DNA of 64,000 nucleotides from Taylorella equigenitalis ATCC 35865 (GTDB lineage Bacteria; Pseudomonadota; Gammaproteobacteria; Burkholderiales; Burkholderiaceae_B): NCBI RefSeq assembly GCF_000276685.1, contig NC_018108.1, positions 1,488,001 to 1,552,000 of the forward strand, read 5' to 3'. Shown piece by piece: positions 18,641 to 28,769 of this stretch (position 1 is its first letter; each line of letters starts with the position of its first letter). The notes under the pieces were generated by a model. It saw only the letters and a program-made list of their open reading frames with translations, ran no database searches and was not told where the DNA came from. The position numbers and the translations under genes were made by a program.

Positions 18641-19774
18641 TTAATTAGCAATGGATAATTTAAATTTTGATATTACTGGTAGAGGAGCTCTAAAATGAAA
18701 CGAGATATGTTTTTCAGATTTTGATGCAAAAGCCTTTGCCTCATCAGGCTTCAAATAATCCGACGGAGCTAAAACCTTACTATACGAAACCACATCTGGT
18801 TTATGCTCAATTTCCAAAAAAAGATACGGCCAGCTTTGCTCATAATCGCTCTCATTAACTAAAATGGCCTGCAGTTCGTATGTACCAAGATTATTTGCAG
18901 TATCCTCAGAAACTAACTGCATAAATTTATTGTTTATGCTTAATTTTGAAGCATCATGAAAGAGGTCGATTTTGCACCCTATTACATCACACATTTTCTG
19001 AACAACTGGTCTACTTGCTGGCAATGCAGTAACTATCGCATTTCTAAGAAAGAAAAGGATTTGAAATATCAACAACAAAAATAATGCAAGACCTATCAGA
19101 GTTTTTACTAAAGATCTGCCAGATTTAGATTCGAAGTAATCGTTTGAATAATTCTCTTTGTCCTCGTCGTACACTTCCTCTATATCTTCATCGAGTTCAA
19201 GTACGATTGGTCTTTCAATAGCAGGTCTATCAGCTCTGGTTTCACGGATAAAGTGATCATCAGCATAACGGTGCGAATCCTCTGGCACCACTCTATGCGG
19301 TCTAATAATAAAGTCATCTAGACCCCTAGTTTCATGATCCTCATGCACACGTGGCTGTGATTGCGGGTGGAGCTGTGGTTGCGGTTGCGGTTGCGGTTGA
19401 GGATGTGGATGTGGTTGTGGTTGTGGTTGTGGTTGTGGTTGTGGGTGGAGCTGAGATTGAGGCTGTGCATAAGTTGCACCCCCCTGTTTTTGGCTTTCGA
19501 CAATTGATGCATGTTGCAAAATCTGAAGAACATTTTGAGGCACACTAGTTGCATTAGAAACAGGCACAGTAGATATATCTTTATCAGAAGTTGGCGTATT
19601 AACGTCAGATGTACCACTTTCCTCTGTTAGCACTGGAATATCATCTTCGATCAAATTATCAATCGCATTAAAAACTTCCCTACAATTTCCACAACGCACT
19701 CGACCCTGTTTTTGGTCAATCTGCTCTTGTGTGACTTTTAATATCGAATGACAATTAGTGCATTGAGTTAGCAT
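18641..19774 (-). CDS. Zinc-ribbon and DUF3426 membrane protein with Gln/Pro/His repeat
   Basis: 377 residues from ATG 19774 (MLTQCTNCHSIL). The N-terminal MJ0042-type zinc ribbon has two CxxC pairs (CTNC, CGNC). Residues about 100-140 are a run of QP and HP dipeptides encoded by a GGTTGN hexanucleotide array. One TM helix (TLIGLALFLLLIFQILFF) is followed by a DUF3426 domain, probably periplasmic. The function is unknown; in betaproteobacteria the gene regularly follows prmA, and here its start overlaps the prmA end by 20 nt. Confidence 0.82.
   Translation of the reverse strand: MLTQCTNCHSILKVTQEQIDQKQGRVRCGNCREVFNAIDNLIEDDIPVLTEESGTSDVNTPTSDKDISTVPVSNATSVPQNVLQILQHASIVESQKQGGATYAQPQSQLHPQPQPQPQPQPHPHPQPQPQPQPQLHPQSQPRVHEDHETRGLDDFIIRPHRVVPEDSHRYADDHFIRETRADRPAIERPIVLELDEDIEEVYDEDKENYSNDYFESKSGRSLVKTLIGLALFLLLIFQILFFLRNAIVTALPASRPVVQKMCDVIGCKIDLFHDASKLSINNKFMQLVSEDTANNLGTYELQAILVNESDYEQSWPYLFLEIEHKPDVVSYSKVLAPSDYLKPDEAKAFASKSEKHISFHFRAPLPVISKFKLSIAN
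19355..19462 (-). repeat. Hexanucleotide tandem repeat coding for QP/HP dipeptides
   Basis: The plus strand shows repeated GGTTGC, GGATGT and especially GGTTGT units, including five in a row ending near 19442. Because the unit is six bases, gain or loss changes protein length by two residues without shifting frame. Confidence 0.85.
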
Positions 19775-20678
19775 CTTTAACTCCACTTAAACAAACCCAT
19801 CCATCCTTAGACTTCCATACTTTCATAGGTAAAAATTCTGAATAAATATCGATTAATTCCTCGGATTGTCTTTCTAAAATACCTGAAAGCACAAGATTAC
19901 CCCCGTCTTTCACTCTAGCTGAAAGCATAGGAGCTAGTAATTTCAATGGATTGGATAAAATATTAGCGATAACAATATCATACTGCCCATCTGGAAATTC
20001 ATTTGGTTCATAAAATTCAATTTCAGTTTGATTTTGTTTCGAATTTAATTTTGCTGTTTCAACTGCTTGCTCATCGATGTCCACGCCCACTACAGGATTA
20101 GCCTTGTATTTTTTGGCAATAATAGCGAGGATTCCACTTCCGCATCCATAATCTAAAAGAGATTTGTCCTCTACATTATTTGAGTAGATCCATTCAGCAC
20201 AAAGACTAGTAGTTGCGTGGCTACCCGTTCCAAAAGCCAGCCCTGGATCAAGATTTATAACCACAGAATCATGTGCCTGATTTATATTATCTACGTGCCA
20301 ACTAGGTACTATCCATAGCTTTTCTGCTAATTGAATAGGAGGAAATTGCGACTGCGTTAGAGGCACCCAATCAAGGTCGGGAACTGATTGAACTTTGTAA
20401 TTAAAATCCACATCATATTTTTCTTTAAGTTTTTTAATTAAGCCATCAACATCGGCTCCATCTTCCAGTAATGCCACTAAATTATTTTTATTCCAAGTTT
20501 TGATACTTATATCAGTCTCATCATCTGAAAATGAACCTGGCTCACCGAATACTGGCACTTCTGCTGGAGTGTCAACATCCGCATCTAAAAGGGACACTGA
20601 TAATGCTCCCAACTCTAGAAGTAAATCTGAGATTTCGTCAGCAAAATGTTCAGGAGCAACAATAACAACTTCAATCAT
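19755..20678 (-). CDS. prmA: Ribosomal protein L11 methyltransferase
   Basis: SAM-dependent enzyme that trimethylates lysines and the N-terminus of L11. The SAM site is LLDYGCGSGILAI, preceded by the conserved GLAFGTGSHATT loop and followed by NILSNPL (NPPY-like). It has 307 residues, slightly longer than the E. coli enzyme. It lies downstream of accC, past a terminator. Confidence 0.94.
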   Translation of the reverse strand: MIEVVIVAPEHFADEISDLLLELGALSVSLLDADVDTPAEVPVFGEPGSFSDDETDISIKTWNKNNLVALLEDGADVDGLIKKLKEKYDVDFNYKVQSVPDLDWVPLTQSQFPPIQLAEKLWIVPSWHVDNINQAHDSVVINLDPGLAFGTGSHATTSLCAEWIYSNNVEDKSLLDYGCGSGILAIIAKKYKANPVVGVDIDEQAVETAKLNSKQNQTEIEFYEPNEFPDGQYDIVIANILSNPLKLLAPMLSARVKDGGNLVLSGILERQSEELIDIYSEFLPMKVWKSKDGWVCLSGVKDANSMH

Positions 20679-20706
20679 ACTTACACCAAAAAAAGTAAAA
20701 ATATTA

Positions 20707-20732
20707 TAAAAAACCCCGAATCAAATTCGGGG
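20707..20732 (-). terminator. Intrinsic terminator after accB-accC
   Basis: On the minus strand, CCCCGAAT and ATTCGGGG (20725-20732 and 20714-20721) close a 3-nt loop and are followed by six T. It lies directly after the accC stop and separates accBC from prmA. Confidence 0.9.
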
Positions 20733-20738
20733 CATTTA

Positions 20739-22085
20739 CTACTTAAGATCTGACAAACGTTTCTCTAAGTAATGGATTGTTGTTCCACCCTCTTTGAATT
20801 TCGGGTCTTTTACTAACTGTCTATGCAGTGGAATGTTTGTTTTAATACCTTCAACAACCATCTCTGACAAAGCAATATCCATACGTTTAAGTGCTTGGTC
20901 GCGCGTAGCTCCAAAAGTAATTAATTTACCAATCATTGAATCGTAATTAGGAGGAACTTTATATCCTGCAAATGCGTGTGAATCAAGACGAACCCCAGGA
21001 CCTCCAGGAACATGCCATGTACTAATTAAACCAGGTGAAGGTATGAAGTTGTAAGGATCTTCAGCGTTAATGCGACATTCAATAGCATGACCGATTAATC
21101 TTATATCTTTTTGTTTATATGGAAAAGACTCTCCTGCTGCAATTAGAATCTGTGCTTGTACAAGATCAATTCCTGTAATGCATTCGGTTACCGTATGCTC
21201 TACTTGAATACGAGTATTCATCTCAATAAAGTAAAACTGACCATTTTCATATAAGAATTCGAACGTACCAGCTCCGCGATACTTCATGTTTTTGCAAGCC
21301 TTAACGCATCGCTCACCAATTTTTTCTATCAAATCCCTATCAATGCCTGGAGCTGGAGCTTCTTCGATAACTTTTTGATGTCTACGCTGCATAGAGCAAT
21401 CACGCTCCCATAGCCAAACAGCCTGCCCTAACCCATCACCCAGTACTTGAATCTCGATATGACGAGGGTTTTCTAGAAACTTCTCCATATAAACTTCGGG
21501 ATTACCGAAAGCTGCAAGAGCCTCTGTTTTAGTAGTTTGAACAGCATTAAGCAATGCCGCTTCAGTGTGAACAACACGCATACCGCGTCCACCACCGCCA
21601 CCAGCAGCCTTAATAATTACAGGATAGCCTACACGATTTGCTAAATTAACTATCTCTTGTGGATCATTTGGCAATGCCCCCTCAGACCCAGGTACTACAG
21701 GCACACCAGCTTTAATCATAGCTTGCTTAGCTGAAACTTTATCGCCCATAGTTCTAATAGAATCTGGGGTTGGACCAATGAACACAAAACCACTATGTTC
21801 TACTCGTTCAGCAAAATCTGGGTTTTCGGATAAGAATCCATATCCTGGATGGATCGCTTCAGCATCGGTAACTTCAGCTGCAGCAATAATAGAAGGCATC
21901 TGTAGATAACTTTGTTGCGGTGCTGCTGGACCAATGCAAACCGATTCGTCAGCAAGTTTTACATACATAGCTTCACGATCAGCTTCAGAGTGCACAACAA
22001 CAGTTTTAATACCTAACTCGCGACAAGCTCTTTGTATTCTAAGTGCAATTTCTCCGCGGTTGGCAATAAGGATTTTTTGAAACAT
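20739..22085 (-). CDS. accC: Acetyl-CoA carboxylase, biotin carboxylase subunit
   Basis: Carboxylates biotin on AccB using ATP and bicarbonate, the first half-reaction of fatty acid synthesis. The ATP-grasp Gly-rich loop is [28 protein letters not shown] gives the metal and catalytic residues, and the N-terminus is [15 protein letters not shown]. It has 448 residues and follows accB by 27 nt. Confidence 0.97.
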   Translation of the reverse strand: MFQKILIANRGEIALRIQRACRELGIKTVVVHSEADREAMYVKLADESVCIGPAAPQQSYLQMPSIIAAAEVTDAEAIHPGYGFLSENPDFAERVEHSGFVFIGPTPDSIRTMGDKVSAKQAMIKAGVPVVPGSEGALPNDPQEIVNLANRVGYPVIIKAAGGGGGRGMRVVHTEAALLNAVQTTKTEALAAFGNPEVYMEKFLENPRHIEIQVLGDGLGQAVWLWERDCSMQRRHQKVIEEAPAPGIDRDLIEKIGERCVKACKNMKYRGAGTFEFLYENGQFYFIEMNTRIQVEHTVTECITGIDLVQAQILIAAGESFPYKQKDIRLIGHAIECRINAEDPYNFIPSPGLISTWHVPGGPGVRLDSHAFAGYKVPPNYDSMIGKLITFGATRDQALKRMDIALSEMVVEGIKTNIPLHRQLVKDPKFKEGGTTIHYLEKRLSDLK

Positions 22086-22112
22086 ATATGCCCTAAAAAA
22101 AGAGAAAAAGAA

Positions 22113-22589
22113 CTAACCAATTACAAATAATGGTTGACCGTACTCGATAGGTTCTGCATTTTGGACTAGAATTTCCTTAATAACACCTGATTTATCAGCC
22201 TCTATTTCATTAAGAAGTTTCATAGCTTCAATAATGCATAAAGTATCGCCTTCTTTAACTGACATACCAACTTCAACAAATGGAGGAGCACTAGGATTTG
22301 GTGCTCTATAAAAAGTACCAACCATAGGTGCCTTAACGACATGTCCAGACAAATCTGGCTTAACTTCAGATTGTGCTACTGGCTCTGGACTAGTAGGTGA
22401 AGAAACAGGAGCTTGAGCAACCATAGGATTAACTTGGGCATAAGTCTGAATTGGAGGTAAAGATGTATAGGCAACAGGGGTCTGTTTAACTATACGCACT
22501 TTACTATCTGTACCCTCCGTAACTTCAAGTTCAGATATGTCTGACTCTGCTACCAAGTCAATTAATGTTTTTAACTTTCTTAAGTCCAT
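22113..22589 (-). CDS. accB: Biotin carboxyl carrier protein
   Basis: Carries biotin on Lys124 within [10 protein letters not shown] Pro/Ala/Gln-rich hinge lies at about 45-75 and a hammerhead domain covers the rest. It has 158 residues. It is divergent from mpl across a 176-bp AT-rich gap that presumably carries promoters for both; no operator was recognised. Confidence 0.97.
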   Translation of the reverse strand: MDLRKLKTLIDLVAESDISELEVTEGTDSKVRIVKQTPVAYTSLPPIQTYAQVNPMVAQAPVSSPTSPEPVAQSEVKPDLSGHVVKAPMVGTFYRAPNPSAPPFVEVGMSVKEGDTLCIIEAMKLLNEIEADKSGVIKEILVQNAEPIEYGQPLFVIG

Positions 22590-22765
22590 AATATCGCCTT
22601 AAAAAAACTGTAATAAATTATTTAAAATTAGGGTAATTTTAAAGACAATTTACAATAAATGTCTACATTTTTAAAACATTATGTCAGAAGTTTTAATTTT
22701 AAGTGCATGATCTCTTTATATATAAGATAATAGAGGGTTAAATTTTTCCCTCAAATATAAAAATA

Positions 22766-24133
22766 ATGCATATACATATTCTTGGTATAGGCGGCACCTT
22801 CATGGGTGGATTAGCTTTAATAGCTAGAGCCGCAGGTCATAAAGTAACTGGCTGTGATATGGGAGTATATCCTCCTATGAGCGATCAGCTAAAAGAACAA
22901 AATATAGAATTTATTGAGGGATTTTCTGAAAATCAAATAAATTTAAATCCAGATCTCTACATAATTGGAAATGTAGTTACACGTGGAAACCCACTTATGG
23001 AAGTTATATTAGAAAAAGGGCTTCCATATACTTCTGGACCTCAATGGCTAGGTGAGCATGTTCTAAGAAGCCAGCACGTAATTGCAGTGTTGGGCACTCA
23101 CGGTAAAACCACATGCACATCCATGCTTACGCATATACTGCAATCTGCTGGATTAAATCCAAATTTTTTAATAGGTGGCATTGCTAAAGATTTCAATATA
23201 TCAGCTAGATTTAATTCACAGTCTAAATTTTTTGTAATTGAAGCTGATGAATATGACACAGCATTTTTTGATAAAAGATCAAAATTTGTTCACTACCATG
23301 CAAATACGGCGATTATTAATAATATTGAATATGATCATGCCGATATTTTTCCAGATTTAAAAGCGATTGAAAATCAATTTCATAATTTTGTGCGCATATT
23401 ACCGCGAAATGGAACACTAATTGTTCCTAAAAACGATAAAACTATCGATAGAATATTGAGCAGGGGTTTGTATTGCCAAAGAATTGAAATTGGGGATGGG
23501 GGTACATGGTCATATGTAAATATTTCTGACTCAACGCAAAACTTTGATATTTTGAAAGATGGGCAAAATGTTGGTCACATAAATTGGGAAATGACTGGCC
23601 TTCACAATATAAAAAACGCACTTTCATGTATTGCAGCCGCTGATGTAATTGGAGTTAAGCCTGCTTTAGCTATTGAAGCTTTAAATAATTTTTCTGGCAT
23701 AAAACGCAGAATGGAAGTTGTTGGTAATCCCAATAACATCACTATATACGATGATTTCGCTCACCATCCAAGTGCAATTGCGACTACTATTGATGGATTA
23801 AGAAAAAAAGTTGGAGACCCTAGAATAATCGCCGTGTTCGAGCCTAGATCAAATACCATGAAACTAGGCACTATGGCTAAATTTTTACCTGAAGCTCTTA
23901 AAAATGCTGACCAGATATATATTTATGGAGAACTTCACGGTAAGCATGCATTAGGATGGACTCCTGAAGAAATCTTTGGATCTCAAACCAATGTTCATAT
24001 CTACCATGAAGTTGATAAATTGAAAGATGCAATTCTTGAGGAAGTAAAATCAGGAGACCATGTGGTCATTATGAGTAATGGTAGTTTTCAAGGGCTTCAT
24101 AAAAAATTAATTAAGGATTTATCTACTAACTAA
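22766..24133 (+). CDS. mpl: UDP-MurNAc:L-Ala-gamma-D-Glu-meso-DAP ligase
   Basis: Murein-recycling ligase that joins recovered tripeptide to UDP-MurNAc, using ATP. It is a Mur ligase with N-terminal GIGGTFMGGLA, P-loop GTHGKTTCTSM, and the central EADEYDTAFFDKRSKF motif typical of Mpl rather than MurC. It has 455 residues. It pairs functionally with anmK earlier in the window. It is first in a tight plus-strand run with the RNB nuclease, lptG and apaH. Confidence 0.95.
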   Translation: MHIHILGIGGTFMGGLALIARAAGHKVTGCDMGVYPPMSDQLKEQNIEFIEGFSENQINLNPDLYIIGNVVTRGNPLMEVILEKGLPYTSGPQWLGEHVLRSQHVIAVLGTHGKTTCTSMLTHILQSAGLNPNFLIGGIAKDFNISARFNSQSKFFVIEADEYDTAFFDKRSKFVHYHANTAIINNIEYDHADIFPDLKAIENQFHNFVRILPRNGTLIVPKNDKTIDRILSRGLYCQRIEIGDGGTWSYVNISDSTQNFDILKDGQNVGHINWEMTGLHNIKNALSCIAAADVIGVKPALAIEALNNFSGIKRRMEVVGNPNNITIYDDFAHHPSAIATTIDGLRKKVGDPRIIAVFEPRSNTMKLGTMAKFLPEALKNADQIYIYGELHGKHALGWTPEEIFGSQTNVHIYHEVDKLKDAILEEVKSGDHVVIMSNGSFQGLHKKLIKDLSTN

Positions 24134-24135
24134 TT

Positions 24136-26007
24136 ATGCATATACTTTACGAAGAAGCAGGAAAAATAAAAGCTGGTACCGTTGCAAAGGATGCTCCTGC
24201 AACATTTCAAGTCACTACTTCTTCTGGCAAAGTAGTTAAAGTAAAAAAACAAAACGTATTATTAGAGTTTACAGATATCGATCCAACCGAACTTATGAAT
24301 GGAGCTATTCCCGAGATACCATTAAAAGCAAATGATTTATGGGAGCTTATTCCTGCCGAGGGTATGGAATTTGAAAGCATAATCGAACTTTGTTCGGACC
24401 TACCAAATCCTCCAACTTCGTATAAGCTAGGGGTATTAGAGTTTTTGCGATCCAACCCAATCTACTTTCAGAAGAAAAATAAAACTCATTTTATCCCAGC
24501 CCCTAAGGAGCAAATTGAGGCAGCTTTACTTGCAAATGAAAAAAAGAAACAGCAAGAAGCTTTACAAAAGTCATATCTTGATTCCCTAAGGAAAAAAGAG
24601 GTGCCCGAGGGCATTGCCAAAGACCCACAGGTATTTTTGAATAAAAATAAATCCCCTTTTTTTTATAAGGCTCTAGAGGATTATTTAACAGAGAGCGGGA
24701 AAAGTTTGAATAATATCCTAATGGAGTTAGGATTATTTCAAAACGAGCTTGAACTTCATAAGTACTTGTTGTCGTATAGTTACCCAGAATTAATGCGTCC
24801 ACATACTTTCGGGCTAGATATAAAAATGCCTGACACTAATACATTATCTCAATCTAAATTAGATAAAGCTACAGTAGAAGCGTATTCTGTCGATGATGAT
24901 CAAACTACGGAAATTGATGATGCATTTAGTGTAATGCAAGTAGATGGAGACATTTACAAAATAAGTATCCATATAGCAGCACCAGCACTAGTTTACGAAA
25001 GGGATAATTGGTTGCACAAAATTTCCACCAAAAGGATGTCTACTTTTTATGCACCCACTGAAAAATACACAATGCTTCCAGATGATATTGTTCAGAGCTT
25101 TTCATTGAATCAGGGAGAAGAAAAACCAACTGTATCTCTGTATTTAAAAGCAAATGTAAAGACTGGAGAAATACTGGAACACGAAAACAAGATTGAATTA
25201 ATTGAAGTAAAGGAAAATCTAGCACTTAACAAACTCGATAACATCATTACAAAAGAATATCTGGAATCCTCTGAGGAAGGTAAATATAAAGATTTATTTA
25301 ATCCTCTACTTAAATTTGCAAAAGCTAGAAGAAAAATTCGTGAGGATTACCGAGGCTACCCTGAGACCCAAAGAGATGAGTACACATTTAAGATAAATGA
25401 TGAATTAAACAAAATTGAAATAGAGCCTAGATGTAGGACATCACCATTAAATTTCATTGTGGCTGAGTTGATGATTTTATGTAATCACATATGGGCGGAT
25501 GATATAAGCAAGTCTAAAATACCAGCAATTTTTAGAGGTTATAACTTTGGGCGGACATCTCAAGGTACTAAACCTACGGCACATGCATTAATTGGTGTGG
25601 ATAAATACGCTTGGTTCTCATCGCCTCTTAGAAGATTTGTAGATCTAGTTAATCAAGCTCAATTGATAGCATTAATAAAAGGTGGGATGGCAGCTCAACT
25701 TATATCTCCGTTTAAGCCAAAAGATGCTGAATTACAAAAGTTGATAGCTAAATTTGATGATGTATATAGTGACTTCAGCTTGCATCAGAATAATTTAGAA
25801 AAATATTGGTGCCTAAGATATATTCTTCAAGAAAATATAACAGAAGTTAAAGCTACGGCTATAAGAAATAATATCGTAAGATTTAATGATTTACCTTTTG
25901 TAGCTGAATTATCTAAAACATATACCTTCGAAAAAGGTCAAGAATTAAATTTGAAAATTAATTCTGTAGACTTAGCTTCCCTTTCATTGGATGCGAATTT
26001 AATATGA
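24136..26007 (+). CDS. RNB-domain exoribonuclease (RNase II/R family)
   Basis: 623 residues. The RNB catalytic core is visible around TTEIDDAFSV, with clustered acidic residues for metal binding, and later in PRCRTSPLNF and GRTSQGTKPT. The PLRRFVDLVNQ motif is also conserved. Compared with RNase R it is short and lacks obvious tandem cold-shock domains and a basic tail, so it is nearer an RNase II-like group seen in betaproteobacteria. The role is 3'-5' RNA degradation. It starts 2 nt after the mpl stop and overlaps lptG by 4 nt. Confidence 0.85.
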   Translation: MHILYEEAGKIKAGTVAKDAPATFQVTTSSGKVVKVKKQNVLLEFTDIDPTELMNGAIPEIPLKANDLWELIPAEGMEFESIIELCSDLPNPPTSYKLGVLEFLRSNPIYFQKKNKTHFIPAPKEQIEAALLANEKKKQQEALQKSYLDSLRKKEVPEGIAKDPQVFLNKNKSPFFYKALEDYLTESGKSLNNILMELGLFQNELELHKYLLSYSYPELMRPHTFGLDIKMPDTNTLSQSKLDKATVEAYSVDDDQTTEIDDAFSVMQVDGDIYKISIHIAAPALVYERDNWLHKISTKRMSTFYAPTEKYTMLPDDIVQSFSLNQGEEKPTVSLYLKANVKTGEILEHENKIELIEVKENLALNKLDNIITKEYLESSEEGKYKDLFNPLLKFAKARRKIREDYRGYPETQRDEYTFKINDELNKIEIEPRCRTSPLNFIVAELMILCNHIWADDISKSKIPAIFRGYNFGRTSQGTKPTAHALIGVDKYAWFSSPLRRFVDLVNQAQLIALIKGGMAAQLISPFKPKDAELQKLIAKFDDVYSDFSLHQNNLEKYWCLRYILQENITEVKATAIRNNIVRFNDLPFVAELSKTYTFEKGQELNLKINSVDLASLSLDANLI

Positions 26008-27158
26008 AAACCGCAAGAAAACTCTTGTCGCATGAGATTTATAGAACCTGCTCTTTAGTGTTAGTGGTATTACTCGGGCTATTTACATTTTTTGAAACCA
26101 TTGAAGAATTCGATAAGATAAATGAAATCTATACAGTATGGGTGATGCTGGCACTTCAGGCATTTCAACTGCCGACACGCCTATACGACATTCTACCTAT
26201 AGGGTTATTGATTGGATCTGTGGTTGCCCTTGCAAATCTAGCTCAAAGAAACGAACTTGTTATTCTTAGAGTTTCAGGGTTAAGTAGCAGAAAATTATTA
26301 TTTATGTTGTGGTGGATTGCACTTCCTATCATAGTATTAGCTACTTTGCTTTCCGAAGTTATTACTCCATGGGCAGATCAAAAAGTCAGTGCTATTAATA
26401 TGGCAGTACTTGGAAAAAAAAGTAATCAGCTAAATTCTGGATATTGGTTTCGCGAACCAGTCTCATCAAATACTTATCGCGTAATTAATCTAACAAACCT
26501 TAAAAATGACGGGGAAATCGAAAACATAAAAGTTTTTGAGTATTCGAGTATAGATAATCAATTTAAACGTTTGCTTTCCGCCGAAACAGGGACTTTAGAA
26601 AATAATGAGTTGGAACTAACAAACGTAGTTCAAACTGTAAGTTTAGTAGATATCAACAAAATCCTAAACGATGAACATGATCCAGTTTTAAAAGTTTCAA
26701 ATTCAAATAAACTTGAAAAAATTAAACTTAAAACTTCATTAACACAAGATCGATTATTAGCGACTGAATTAAAGCCAGACAGAATGTCAACTTTAAAACT
26801 TTTGGATTACATTGACTACCTAAAGGAAAATCAATTAGAGCACAATAAGCACGTAGTAGCATTGTGGAGAAAGCTCAGTTATCCTTTTGCTTTGATTGTT
26901 ATGATCACCCTAGCTACACCATTAGGATTTATACAAACTCGCAAGGGAGGCGTAGGGGCTAAAATATTTATAGGCATACTTTTAGGTATAGTATTTTTTA
27001 TGGTAAATCAATTGTCACTTAATATGGGTATGCTCAGTAAGTTACCTGCTTGGATTACAGCTACATTGCCAAACATAATTGCAATGATACTAGCTATCTA
27101 TGCTCTATATATGATTGAAAGAAAACCTAAACCTAAACCTCCTCAAATTACGACATGA
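26004..27158 (+). CDS. lptG: LPS export permease LptG (LptF/LptG family)
   Basis: Inner-membrane permease of the LptB2FG transporter that extracts LPS toward the LptC-LptA-LptD bridge. 384 residues: TM helices at the N-terminus (LVLVVLLGLFTFFE), two central, a periplasmic beta-jellyroll in the middle, and three C-terminal helices (FALIVMITLATPLGF). The N-terminal KLLSHEIYRT is typical of LptG. Its usual neighbour lptF is not present here. It overlaps both the RNB gene and apaH by 4 nt (ATGA). Confidence 0.88.
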   Translation: MKTARKLLSHEIYRTCSLVLVVLLGLFTFFETIEEFDKINEIYTVWVMLALQAFQLPTRLYDILPIGLLIGSVVALANLAQRNELVILRVSGLSSRKLLFMLWWIALPIIVLATLLSEVITPWADQKVSAINMAVLGKKSNQLNSGYWFREPVSSNTYRVINLTNLKNDGEIENIKVFEYSSIDNQFKRLLSAETGTLENNELELTNVVQTVSLVDINKILNDEHDPVLKVSNSNKLEKIKLKTSLTQDRLLATELKPDRMSTLKLLDYIDYLKENQLEHNKHVVALWRKLSYPFALIVMITLATPLGFIQTRKGGVGAKIFIGILLGIVFFMVNQLSLNMGMLSKLPAWITATLPNIIAMILAIYALYMIERKPKPKPPQITT

Positions 27159-28006
27159 CAGATACTAAAAAAAGTAAAACCGTTTGGGCTATCGGGGATG
27201 TACAAGGATGCTTTGACCCCCTAAAGGAATTGCTTAATTCCAAAGAAATTAGGCACGATTCTGATGCTGAAATTTGGTTTGCGGGGGACATAATAAATAG
27301 AGGTCCAAAATCGCTCAAAACGATTCGTCATATCATGTCTATGGAGGATAAGGCAGTTACTGTCCTAGGAAATCACGACTTGCATTTGCTTGCTTGTTAT
27401 GCGGGGTTTAGAAGGGAAAACAAAACCGATACCATTAATGAAATTCTATGTGCTCCAGACGTTAAGGATATTATTAATTGGCTACGCCATCGTCCACTTG
27501 CACATTATGCTCATGGGCACCTGATGGTGCATGCTGGAGTATTGCCAAAGTGGGATCTAGATAAAACTTTATCTTTAGCTCGAGAGGTAGAGGAAGCATT
27601 ACAATCTAAAGACTGGAAAAAGTATTTAGAGAAAATGTACGGAAATGAACCTAACAGATGGACGGATTCCCTTAAGGGTTCACGCAGACGCAGGGTTATC
27701 ATTAATTCCTTTACTAGGATGCGTATGTGCTATCCAGATGGCTCTATGGAATTTGGATCTAAAGATGCTCCTTCAAACTCAAAACAGGTTAACTTAGTAC
27801 CTTGGTTTGAAGTGGCTGACAGAAAATGTAAGGACTTAACCATAATTTTTGGTCACTGGTCTACATTGGGGCTTATGGTCAAGAAGCACTTAATAGCACT
27901 TGATACAGGCTGTGTCTGGGGCGGAAAGCTTACGGCTATCAGGCTTTCCGATCGCATGCTAGTTCAAGTGGATGGGGAAAACCGTAAGCCTAAAAGAAGA
28001 ATATGA
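27155..28006 (+). CDS. apaH: Symmetrical bis(5'-nucleosyl)-tetraphosphatase
   Basis: Hydrolyses Ap4A to two ADP. Calcineurin-like metal sites are clear: GDVQGCFD, FAGDIINRGPKS, LGNHDLH, and FGHWSTLGL. It has 283 residues with a basic C-terminus (RKPKRR). In other proteobacteria ApaH also decaps NpnN RNA, which would fit its position beside an RNase gene, but that link is inference. Confidence 0.95.
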   Translation: MTDTKKSKTVWAIGDVQGCFDPLKELLNSKEIRHDSDAEIWFAGDIINRGPKSLKTIRHIMSMEDKAVTVLGNHDLHLLACYAGFRRENKTDTINEILCAPDVKDIINWLRHRPLAHYAHGHLMVHAGVLPKWDLDKTLSLAREVEEALQSKDWKKYLEKMYGNEPNRWTDSLKGSRRRRVIINSFTRMRMCYPDGSMEFGSKDAPSNSKQVNLVPWFEVADRKCKDLTIIFGHWSTLGLMVKKHLIALDTGCVWGGKLTAIRLSDRMLVQVDGENRKPKRRI

Positions 28007-28765
28007 TTACCGTGAGGATATTTGGGGGGTGGCCACTTCATTTAGAAGCTGTTTATAGACAAAGTCCGTCAACTCCTGCCTTGAAAGTTCACCCTTGTCG
28101 GGCATCTGCATCATAGGAAGATATTTAACAGTAACACCAACTTTTCTGCTACTTAAAAGTATCCATAAATTTTTCATCAAACTTTGGTCGCCTACAAATG
28201 CAACCCTACCACTTCTCTCTCCTTTATAAGTGAAAAGCAAAGCCACTGGTTGCACAGGTATCTCCATTTTGATGGCAACGTCAAATAGACCACTAAAAAG
28301 TGGTAGTACGGTGAACCCCTCAGTCGTAGTTCCTTCAGGAAATAAGCCAACACTATCTCCTTTGGAAAAAGATTCGGCCATCTTTTCATTGATTTCTTTC
28401 AAACCCTGGCGAGAACTGCGATCAATATATATCGTTCCAACGGCTGACACCATCCAGCCCACAATTGGCCAACTTTTAATTTCAACTTTTGCAATAAAAC
28501 GATTTATTCTTTTGCAATTTAAAAGAAAAATATCAAGCCAAGAGACGTGATTAGCAACTATCAGCACGGGTCCCTCTAAAACTGGTGTTCCTTTGTACTG
28601 AATTTTTATACCAGTGGATCTAACTAAAGCTTTAGATAATCTTCTTATTACCTCATCTCTACGTTTTTGATTAAAAACCTTGTAACACAACACCAAAAAC
28701 ATCATCCCCGTAAGGATGATGAGAACTAGAAATAAAAATCTATAAAAAAATCTAAGAAGTGGCAA
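28007..28765 (-). CDS. plsC: 1-acyl-sn-glycerol-3-phosphate acyltransferase
   Basis: Makes phosphatidic acid from lysophosphatidate at the inner membrane. The acyltransferase motifs are NHVSWLDIF (catalytic His-x4-Asp), IDRSSRQG and LFPEGTTT. An N-terminal hydrophobic helix (FLFLVLIILTGMMFLVL) anchors it. It has 252 residues and starts 4 nt after pyrC'. Confidence 0.9.
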   Translation of the reverse strand: MPLLRFFYRFLFLVLIILTGMMFLVLCYKVFNQKRRDEVIRRLSKALVRSTGIKIQYKGTPVLEGPVLIVANHVSWLDIFLLNCKRINRFIAKVEIKSWPIVGWMVSAVGTIYIDRSSRQGLKEINEKMAESFSKGDSVGLFPEGTTTEGFTVLPLFSGLFDVAIKMEIPVQPVALLFTYKGERSGRVAFVGDQSLMKNLWILLSSRKVGVTVKYLPMMQMPDKGELSRQELTDFVYKQLLNEVATPQISSR

Positions 28766-28769
28766 AAAT

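Noticed and set aside
19351-19548. Valine-rich plus-strand ORF opposite the DUF3426 gene
   Set aside because: It is the antisense reading of the QP/HP hexanucleotide repeat.
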